Positions 1 through 6,214 of a DNA stretch of 13,422 nt are shown one piece after another. Each line of letters starts with the position of its first letter. Within the stretch, counting starts at the first letter, position 1. The stretch is from NCBI GenBank assembly GCA_029557025.1, contig JAKPRU010000593.1, positions 1-13,422 on the forward strand, written 5' to 3'. Made by a program: the position numbers and the translations under genes. This DNA is from Candidatus Omnitrophota bacterium (lineage in GTDB: Bacteria > Hinthialibacterota > Hinthialibacteria > Hinthialibacterales > JAKPRU01). Under the pieces are notes generated by a model. It was not told the DNA's origin and made no database searches. It worked only from the letters and a program-made list of their open reading frames with translations.

Positions 1-2
1 GA

Positions 3-599
3 ATCCAACTGACCGACGGACGGCTTGTTGCGCCGTGTAATCACGGGACCAGCAACGATGACAAGGATATGCACTCCCATATCATTTTCAGCGATGACGG
101 CGGCACGACCTGGCAAATCGGAGGTATGCAGGAAGGCTGGACAGATGAATCCACCGTGGTCGAACTCGCGGATGGTGCGCTGTATCTGAACATGCGTAAC
201 TGTCGCGGGACCAATCGACGGGCCTGGTCCATCAGTCACGACCGAGGTTTGCGCTGGTCCCCCCTCGGAGAGGACGAGACGCTGGTCGAGCCGGTCTGCC
301 AGGCAAGCGTCCTTCGATTGAGCACGGAAAAAACACACGGGAAAAACCGCATTCTGTTCTCGAATCCCGCAAGCATTCGCCGTGAGAATCTGACCGTTCG
401 ATTGAGTTATGATGAATGTGAAACCTGGCCCGTGGCGAAAACACTCTGGCCCGGACCCGCCGCCTATTCGGACCTGGCGGTCACCTCCGACGGCAAAATC
501 GGCTGCCTGTTCGAATGCGGCGAGAGCGGCCCACGCGAAATGATCGCCCTTGCATTCTTTACCCTGGAATGGCTTACCGACGGCAAGGATCGGCTATGA
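3..599 (+). CDS. Exo-alpha-sialidase (BNR/Asp-box), C-terminal part, 5' truncated
   Basis: This is the C-terminal 198 residues of a sialidase-type six-bladed beta-propeller; the frame is open to the left edge, so the true start lies outside. Three Asp boxes are visible: SDDGGTTW (90-113), SHDRGLRW (234-257, degenerate) and SYDECETW (405-428). Just before the third box comes a run with several arginines (RRENLTVRLS), the usual place of the third arginine of the carboxylate-binding triad. Further on, AAYSDLAV followed by DGKIGCLFECGE matches the conserved end of bacterial sialidases, where the tyrosine of aYSDL is the catalytic nucleophile and an acidic residue follows the 'igclfE' strand. Family knowledge: these enzymes release terminal sialic acid from glycoconjugates and are usually exported. 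The next gene downstream encodes another secreted protein, 100 bases away, so both may belong to one glycan-use cluster. Sialidase family is confident; substrate is not proven. Confidence 0.9.
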   Translation: MQLTDGRLVAPCNHGTSNDDKDMHSHIIFSDDGGTTWQIGGMQEGWTDESTVVELADGALYLNMRNCRGTNRRAWSISHDRGLRWSPLGEDETLVEPVCQASVLRLSTEKTHGKNRILFSNPASIRRENLTVRLSYDECETWPVAKTLWPGPAAYSDLAVTSDGKIGCLFECGESGPREMIALAFFTLEWLTDGKDRL

Positions 600-699
600 G
601 AAAACTGTCTCAAGAACCACAAACAACTTCCCCGAGTCCGGTGGAAACGTGTGCGGCTTCGCCCCTCTTACATTCGCAAATCAATAAGGAGTCCTTTTC

Positions 700-2499
700 A
701 TGCACACACTTAAATCAACCCGTTTCATCCTGATATTCCCGATCCTCGTTCTGATGGCGCCTTTCTCCGATGCGGACCCGGCAAAACGGCTGAATAATCT
801 CGTAACCGAACTTCTTCGCATCGAATCCTTCACACCCGAAAACGGGGACGAAATCAGATTCACCAATCCAAGAACCGGATGGATTTACATGGCGCTCAAT
901 GCCGGCGACACCGACACCCCCGTGGACATTCTTCTCCAGGAAAAAACTATCCTCCAAAGCGATGGTCAATCCGCTGAACCGATGGAGACAATGCGACTGC
1001 TCCCCGAAGGCGAGCATCGCCTCACTGTTCGGAGCAAGGGCAAACCGAGAATAAAGTCCTTTATTGTTCGAACCATGCCGGAGACCCACTATGTGCGATT
1101 TCCGCAGGAACCGCGTTTTCCCGAGCTGGGTGAGTTCAGCTGGCCCTGGCTGAAAAAACACGTGCTGTCCAGTGTCAACACCGTCGTGGGATTTCCCGAA
1201 AAATCCGGAGAGGCCATTGATGAATGGACCGGCAGCGGACGAAAGTTCATCTCCTATGGCAGTCTTCCTCACGATAAAGATCTTAACGGAACTGCGGCAT
1301 TCGAGTACTGGTACAAAAATCCCGGATTCCAGGATCCACGCCTTTCCGGACTGATCGCCGATGAGTTCCAGGGCCGCCAGCATCCGCTTTATCCCGCGTG
1401 GATTGAGGGGATGCGCCTCCTCGGCGAAAAAGTGCGGGGAACCGGTCGGGCGTTTTATGCCTACTGCGGCGGGCCGGGCATGTACAGCCGCCCGGAAACC
1501 CGCCAACTCGTCCGCACGGTTTTCGACGCCGGATTTTATATGGCTTGGGAACGCTACCACCATGAAATGCCGACCCTGGCGGAAGCCGAAACATTCATGG
1601 ACGGGTTGCTCGGAAAAGAGATGGCAAAATGGCGCGCCACTTTTCCCGGTTGCGAAAAACATATCGTCCTTGTGCTGGGTATTTTCGCCACCGGCCCCGA
1701 CCTGGATGTACAGCCGGAGGTCAACTACAAAGTCTGGATGGATATGCAGATGCAGTACCTCGCTACACATCCTCTATTCGACGGACTGTTCGGCATCCAT
1801 TGGTGGTACTCCGGCGCGGCCAGTGAAGAATTACTGCGGTGGGAAAGCGCTCTGTACCGTCATTACTGCATCGAGGGCGCGACAGAACGGCTGTCAAGCC
1901 GTTACGGGTGGACCTACATGCTTCCGCACATCCAAAATCCCGACTTCTTCCATGAACTCGAAGAATGGCAGCCGGAACCGGCCTCCGCCGACAGCATCAA
2001 AGCCGGATATCTCGAACGATACGCACAAATCCAAAACCGCTACTGGCACCGCGGGAGTTATCCCGACGAACCCGCGGGAAATACCTATTTGTGGACCAAA
2101 CGACAAGCCGAACGTCCCAATATCGTTTCCCAGCAAATCAAACAACTTGTTCCCGGAAATGTCTACACAGTGCAACTCATCACAGCGGATTACCAGGACA
2201 TCATTCACGGCCGCTCGGAGAAGAAACAGCACGCCGTTTCGTTAGTCGTTGACGGTGCCGAAACGATTCCGCAAGGCAGCTATTACAGCATCCCTGTGTC
2301 CGGTTCCTCATCGCACCCCCAATTACCGTTCGAGAACGGCCCGGCCTGGTTCAATCACCATCGTGTCATGTTCAAAGCTACCGGAGAAACCGCCCGCCTT
2401 GTCGTTTCCGACTGGGCTTCCCCGAACAATCCGGGCGGCGAAATCGGCCAGGAACTCATGTACAACTATGTCCAGCTTCAGCCATATTATGTCGAGTAA
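700..2499 (+). CDS. Secreted protein of unknown function with TIM-barrel-like core and flanking beta domains
   Basis: I do not recognise this 599-residue protein by name. The start is set by AAGGAG at 686-691, eight bases before ATG. Residues 1-25 form a signal peptide (basic n-region, FILIFPILVLMA core, likely cleavage after SDA). Residues about 50-130 look like a small beta domain. Residues about 140-430 alternate hydrophobic strands and helices in the manner of a (beta/alpha) barrel, with acidic strand ends LIADEFQG (D221, E222) and FGIHWWYSG (H367-Y370) that resemble glycoside hydrolase active-site strands. The last 150 residues are beta-rich (VYTVQLITADYQD, ARLVVSDW) and could be a carbohydrate-binding sandwich. 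It follows a sialidase gene by 100 bases, so a role in glycan breakdown outside the cytoplasm is plausible. That function is inference; no catalytic pair has been established. The gene converges on the next one with a 33-base gap and no clear terminator. Confidence 0.85.
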   Translation: MHTLKSTRFILIFPILVLMAPFSDADPAKRLNNLVTELLRIESFTPENGDEIRFTNPRTGWIYMALNAGDTDTPVDILLQEKTILQSDGQSAEPMETMRLLPEGEHRLTVRSKGKPRIKSFIVRTMPETHYVRFPQEPRFPELGEFSWPWLKKHVLSSVNTVVGFPEKSGEAIDEWTGSGRKFISYGSLPHDKDLNGTAAFEYWYKNPGFQDPRLSGLIADEFQGRQHPLYPAWIEGMRLLGEKVRGTGRAFYAYCGGPGMYSRPETRQLVRTVFDAGFYMAWERYHHEMPTLAEAETFMDGLLGKEMAKWRATFPGCEKHIVLVLGIFATGPDLDVQPEVNYKVWMDMQMQYLATHPLFDGLFGIHWWYSGAASEELLRWESALYRHYCIEGATERLSSRYGWTYMLPHIQNPDFFHELEEWQPEPASADSIKAGYLERYAQIQNRYWHRGSYPDEPAGNTYLWTKRQAERPNIVSQQIKQLVPGNVYTVQLITADYQDIIHGRSEKKQHAVSLVVDGAETIPQGSYYSIPVSGSSSHPQLPFENGPAWFNHHRVMFKATGETARLVVSDWASPNNPGGEIGQELMYNYVQLQPYYVE

Positions 2500-2532
2500 T
2501 CTCGGAAGGACATTGTGGGTAGCGGAACATTC

Positions 2533-4503
2533 TCACTGCTGGGACCAAACCGGCTTGATGCTCAGGATATCCTTTAAGTAAACCGTGTACTCTCTACCTT
2601 TCTGCCGGATCTTGAAGACGAGTCGATCCGGATCAACCCAGCAAATCGGTTCCGTAACATACTCATCTACCTGGCCGGACGTTTCATTGTGCATAGTGAA
2701 CTGCACGGGTATCCCGGATGTGATGGCCTGTGTGACAACCGCTCGTATTTGGTTCAGCGACGCGGATCTGCGCGAAACAATCTTCTTCTCTTTCGATCCG
2801 TCCATGGTTACGCATATATTGAATTCATCCATTTGTTTCTTCAAGTCGGACTCGATATTCTCATCCGCGCCGAGGGAATGGAACTCGGGTACATCCAGCT
2901 GTTTCGAAGTATGTCTCTTCCGTCGAGACTCCTTTTCGTAACCCCTGTCTTTCACCGTGTGATCGACTAAATTGAGTTTCATGCGTTTGAGTATCCGACG
3001 GATTTCGGGCAGATCCTCCAAAGGAGCGGAGAACAGGGTGGGAGTAACGGCTACAAGGGGGAACTCCCGCAACAGCCCGTCTCGAATGCTCCCGGCCTGT
3101 TCCTCGTCGTCGGCTTGAATCAACACGGCCGTTTGGATCGAGAAACAATGATAGCTGCGCTGCCATTCCTCCAGGTTGGCCAAGACAACTTCCGGGACAG
3201 GCCGGGTAACTGCCTTCCGCAATGTTTCGCGGCATTTGTCCAGCGAACAACCGGCGTGGATGGCTTTTTGGACCTGGGAACGGGTAAAGCGCAGCAGCAT
3301 GGTCCGTTCCGCACTCACAACCTCCACAAAGGGGGCCAGATCGTTGCCCACCTCTGCAAGCCGGGTCAGATCCCCCAGGATTTCCTGGTTGGGCTGAACA
3401 ACAAGGAAACCGTTCTTCTCGGCTTGTGGAATCTCCTTGCCGTTCAGAAGAGCGGTCCCAAGTGCCGTTCGAACCAACAAGGGATGCTGATCCTTATCCC
3501 GCAGTACTTGAAAGACGCCGCAATACGCCAATTTCCACAGATATAGCCCCACAACATCCTTACAGTCCTCCCAAAGATGGATCGAGTACTCCCCGGGATA
3601 CGGGTCGGTCCAATCCAGGAATTTCTGCGCGTCCAAGGCCATCCCGTCCGGAAGCGCACGGATCAAATCGGCGATGAATTGGCGAAGGAGCGCTTGCGGG
3701 TTGTCCCAAAGAGTCGTAACATTCATGCAGAGTGAAAACAGGAGATGATGGGATTCCTCAATGGCCTTGAAAGACTCTTGCGGAATACTCCAAATCCTGT
3801 GATCGCCGGCCAGAAAACCGCCTTGGCTGCCCACTTCAAACATACAGGCCACGCGGGGCAGCAAAGGTTCATTGTACACACAGTCGTACGGCAGCAGGAC
3901 ATCGTCTGCCAAGTCAAGCGGTCGCATATACTTCGCCAGTTGGCGCTGAAATCGAAGGTGCGGATATCCCTCGAAGGTTTGGGGTATTCCGTCCGGCGAT
4001 CCCGCGTAGAACAACATGAGAAGATCCCCGGCCAGATAACTGTGTCCCGGCGGCACCTCGGTGTGCGGGGCGGGAACCGGAACCGTACAGGTTGCAAGTA
4101 TGTTCTGTATCAGAAGAGTCGAGAATGCCGTCAGCATTTCCTCGGATACAACATACACGTCTCTGTAAAACCCACTCGGATCGACGTACTTATGGAGAAT
4201 GCCTCGTGCCCGCAAATTCCGAAACGGTGCTTCCCCAGTATCCTTGCCTGAACTCATGCCTCCCCGCGGCCCGTTCAGGACGGGAATGCCTCCCCGGCGA
4301 ATCAGACGATACAAAAGGGCACGCTCATCGGCGGTCGAGGTCTCCAGAAACTCTTTCATATATCCGGGAGCCGACAATCGTTTGCAGAGAGTCAGAATCA
4401 GGGCCTCGTGACTGAGGACCTTTGGGAGATCGCCGACCTGACGTTTCAGCATCTCTTGGAGGTAGTCATACGGGTACTGCATGAGTATATCGACTAACTT
4501 CAT
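2533..4503 (-). CDS. XPB/Ssl2-type helicase-associated domain protein without helicase motor, WYL/YolD-like C-terminus
   Basis: This protein has 656 residues. Residues 1-130 look like the helical and winged-helix front part seen in bacterial helicase-associated proteins, including ERALLYRLIRRGG. Residues about 364-475 match the helicase-associated (Helicase_C_3/XPB N-terminal) family: GFLVVQPNQEIL, a central LLRFTRSQVQKAIHAG, and RPVPEVVLANLEEW. A charged lysine/arginine-rich linker (about 510-580) leads to a small beta domain (583-652: IRAVVTQAITSGIPVQFTM, then TEPICWVDPDRLVFKI, ending LKDILSIKP) that resembles a WYL or YolD-like fold. No Walker A or DEAH box was seen, so it is not itself a helicase. 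Its ATG overlaps the stop of the small upstream gene as ATGA, which points to translational coupling, and an AAA ATPase heads the same operon. A nucleic-acid-binding partner of that ATPase is the simplest reading (inference). The helicase-associated domain call is fairly firm; the C-terminal domain call is tentative. Confidence 0.82.
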   Translation of the reverse strand: MKLVDILMQYPYDYLQEMLKRQVGDLPKVLSHEALILTLCKRLSAPGYMKEFLETSTADERALLYRLIRRGGIPVLNGPRGGMSSGKDTGEAPFRNLRARGILHKYVDPSGFYRDVYVVSEEMLTAFSTLLIQNILATCTVPVPAPHTEVPPGHSYLAGDLLMLFYAGSPDGIPQTFEGYPHLRFQRQLAKYMRPLDLADDVLLPYDCVYNEPLLPRVACMFEVGSQGGFLAGDHRIWSIPQESFKAIEESHHLLFSLCMNVTTLWDNPQALLRQFIADLIRALPDGMALDAQKFLDWTDPYPGEYSIHLWEDCKDVVGLYLWKLAYCGVFQVLRDKDQHPLLVRTALGTALLNGKEIPQAEKNGFLVVQPNQEILGDLTRLAEVGNDLAPFVEVVSAERTMLLRFTRSQVQKAIHAGCSLDKCRETLRKAVTRPVPEVVLANLEEWQRSYHCFSIQTAVLIQADDEEQAGSIRDGLLREFPLVAVTPTLFSAPLEDLPEIRRILKRMKLNLVDHTVKDRGYEKESRRKRHTSKQLDVPEFHSLGADENIESDLKKQMDEFNICVTMDGSKEKKIVSRRSASLNQIRAVVTQAITSGIPVQFTMHNETSGQVDEYVTEPICWVDPDRLVFKIRQKGREYTVYLKDILSIKPVWSQQ

Positions 4504-4757
4504 TCCACTCTATCGTCCGGGAAAATAGATAATGGTCCGATAGTCAGACCTGTTTGGGCGGTATAACGGCAACGCCCGGCGCGGTCGGGTTCCTCGATCC
4601 GTTCGGATTCCACCGGCCCCTTCCGCCCCGCCGACTCCCGGTCCGCTTTCTCGGCGGAGAGCCGAGACGCCGCCGTTGACACAAACAGAAAAATCCATGC
4701 CACTCCAATGGATTTCACAATCTCACTTTTCCGCGACATGACGTTTCTTCTCTGCAT
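4500..4757 (-). CDS. Small overlapping protein with one hydrophobic segment (signal peptide or membrane anchor)
   Basis: This is an 85-residue frame, or 79 residues if translation starts at the second ATG (4739). A GGAGG sits only three bases before the ATG at 4757; an AGAGAAG-like site precedes the ATG at 4739, so the start is open. After a basic start (MSRKSEIVK) comes a hydrophobic stretch SIGVAWIFLFVSTAA, then a polar, charged tail containing one cysteine. That pattern fits either a cleaved signal peptide or an N-terminal anchor facing outward. The gene overlaps the 3' end of the AAA ATPase gene and its TGA overlaps the next ATG (ATGA), so it bridges the two larger genes without a gap. 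The overlap on both sides and the export-like N-terminus argue for a real gene, but the tail resembles no family I know, and the 3' half is GC-rich, where chance open frames are common. Function unknown. Confidence 0.5.
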   Translation of the reverse strand: MQRRNVMSRKSEIVKSIGVAWIFLFVSTAASRLSAEKADRESAGRKGPVESERIEEPDRAGRCRYTAQTGLTIGPLSIFPDDRVE

Positions 4758-5934
4758 CTGCCTCCAATCTGAAATAGGAAAAATAGAGTCGATTACAAAA
4801 TCTGTAACAACCCCGACCCATTTCAGGAACGTCCGTAATCACGCCCATCTCTTTCATCTTCCTGATGAAATTGCCAAAGACTCCTTTTTCACTTTGACTT
4901 AGTAAACTGAGGAGTTCTTGTCGCTGAAATATCAACTTCTCCGTATTAGTACTTTCAACTACTTTTCGTAGAATCGATCGATACCGCTCGCTCCGAATGA
5001 ATCGAAATACCTGCGGTTCCACATACTTTCTGCCGATAATGCTCACCGCATCCGAAATTCCCATAAATGTACTGACTCTATCCAGGCAATCAGTCCAGAT
5101 TTTTTTGAATACGGCATCCCCGATTTCATGGGCCATGGCAGGCAATCCGCCCGTGTACCTGATAAGAAGCTCTAAGGCGTCGTCTTCAACCGTAATTCCG
5201 ACTTTAGAAAAGGAATTCAAGTAGAATTCGCGCGTTTCCTCATTCGACCACGGTTCAATGGAAATCAGATCGAAAACCCGCGCCAGGGAAGGCTGAAGTT
5301 TGATGAGAGATTGCCGCCTTTCCTCCAACCCGACAAGCACCAGACATAACGGCAGCAGCGCGCTCGATGTCGCAATTTCATCCACCAGGCTCTTCAGCCA
5401 ATTCGCAAAATCCTCCGAGGTCGCCAATCCGTTGATGTCGTCCAGAATAATCAGAAGCCCTTTCTTCTTGTCATGCAGCCTTTTTGAAAGGCTGCGCAAT
5501 GCTGGGGCAAAATCATGAACCATGCGTGTCAGTTCCGAAGGTCCCGCGTCGAATTCCAGACTGACCCCGAAAAGCCCGACCTCTCGAATGTGGTCTCCAA
5601 AAAAATCTTTGACCCTCTCATGCCAGGTCTTATCAAGACTGTCTTTCAAGAGGCGATCGAAAACACGACGGACCATCTCCGTCAGAGTCGTCACACCGCC
5701 CAAAAAAGTATGCAATCCAAGAATCTGGTTCTCCCGCTCCACAAGATGCCGAACAAACGAGGCCAGGGAACTTTTTCCGATCCCCCGTTCCCCGGACAGA
5801 AAGGCGATCTGCAATTGGCCTTTAGAGGCCCGGATGATCTTGTCACGCAGATGGGTGATCTCGGCTTGACGCCCAACAAAAAACTCCACCGGAACAGGAA
5901 TCCCCGGTGTAAACGGGCTATAGTCTCGCTGCAT
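4723..5934 (-). CDS. AAA ATPase, ORC/Cdc6- or STAND-like, with C-terminal winged helix
   Basis: This is a 403-residue cytoplasmic P-loop ATPase. The front FFVGRQAEITHLRDKI is the typical lead-in of AAA_16/ORC-like ATPases. Walker A is GERGIGKS (48-55) and Walker B is LLIILDD (160-166). A likely sensor-1 strand is LCLVLVGLEE (197-205). TGGLPAMAHEIG (261-272) is the GxP/sensor-2-like turn found in STAND and archaeal-type ATPases. Residues about 320-395 look like a winged helix (LLSLLSQSEKGVFGNFIRKMKEMGVI, then YRFCNRLYFSYFRLE). The start is supported by GAGG eight bases before ATG. It is the first gene of a three-gene operon whose last gene has an XPB-type helicase-associated domain, so ATP-driven work on DNA or a signalling switch is plausible. 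The precise role is unknown. The 3' third is AT-richer than its neighbours (23/60 and 22/60 G+C by hand count in 4861-4920 and 4921-4980). Confidence 0.88.
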   Translation of the reverse strand: MQRDYSPFTPGIPVPVEFFVGRQAEITHLRDKIIRASKGQLQIAFLSGERGIGKSSLASFVRHLVERENQILGLHTFLGGVTTLTEMVRRVFDRLLKDSLDKTWHERVKDFFGDHIREVGLFGVSLEFDAGPSELTRMVHDFAPALRSLSKRLHDKKKGLLIILDDINGLATSEDFANWLKSLVDEIATSSALLPLCLVLVGLEERRQSLIKLQPSLARVFDLISIEPWSNEETREFYLNSFSKVGITVEDDALELLIRYTGGLPAMAHEIGDAVFKKIWTDCLDRVSTFMGISDAVSIIGRKYVEPQVFRFIRSERYRSILRKVVESTNTEKLIFQRQELLSLLSQSEKGVFGNFIRKMKEMGVITDVPEMGRGCYRFCNRLYFSYFRLEADAEKKRHVAEK

Positions 5935-5985
5935 GACCGTAACCTCAGAATGATCCGACAGACCGCCGCCAACGGCATTTATCCG

Positions 5986-6014
5986 ATTGTTTCGGTTCCG
6001 ATGGCACTTGTCAA
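5986..6014 (-). promoter_or_regulatory. Candidate sigma70-type promoter of the AAA ATPase operon
   Basis: Read on the minus strand, a perfect TTGACA (6014 to 6009) is followed after 17 bases by AACAAT (5991 to 5986), four of six matches to the -10 consensus. Transcription would start about 45 bases before the ATG at 5934. The -35 box lies in the short palindrome CTTGTCAAG, so it overlaps a possible -35 box (TTGTCA) for the opposite direction. Assigned by pattern only. Confidence 0.45.
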
Positions 6015-6037
6015 GAAATAGGCGCTTAAGGGATAAG
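6008..6037 (+). promoter_or_regulatory. Weak candidate promoter for the radical SAM / RNase G / MurQ operon
   Basis: TTGTCA (6008-6013) and GATAAG (6032-6037) are 18 bases apart; the -10 matches four of six consensus bases. If used, it gives a leader of roughly 170 bases that would contain the hairpin at 6073-6119. It overlaps the -35 box of the minus-strand promoter, so the two operons might compete for polymerase. No better plus-strand pair was found in 5935-6214. Confidence 0.25.
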
Positions 6038-6072
6038 GCCGGTATCAGGCGATGGCAGGTTTTTGTCTCTTC

Positions 6073-6119
6073 CGCCTGGGGGAGGATAGATTGAATCCCC
6101 TATCCGCATCGGCAGGGCG
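6073..6119 (+). promoter_or_regulatory. Two-part hairpin in the leader of the radical SAM / RNase G operon
   Basis: The inner stem is GGATAG (6084-6089) with CTATCC (6100-6105) and a ten-base loop. The outer stem is CGCCTG (6073-6078) with CAGGGCG (6113-6119), one G bulged. There is no T-run after it, so it is not an intrinsic terminator. It lies about 95 bases before the first start codon of an operon that encodes RNase G. E. coli RNase E is known to control its own messenger through leader structure; a similar role here is only inference. Confidence 0.35.
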
Positions 6120-6214
6120 CAACGGAAGCTGAGCCGGGAACGCACAAACCCACTGGTATCCGCATTGATTGCGGCGATACAGTAATGATCTCAACAGAAT
6201 CCCTGGAGCATTGA

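Noticed and set aside
715..1770. Long open frame (351 codons) on the minus strand opposite the secreted protein
   Set aside because: It is a mirror of a well-supported gene with signal peptide and ribosome site; its translation has no family features.
1361..2245. 294-codon plus-strand open frame inside the secreted protein gene
   Set aside because: Alternate frame of a clear gene; arginine/serine-rich translation without any recognisable domain.
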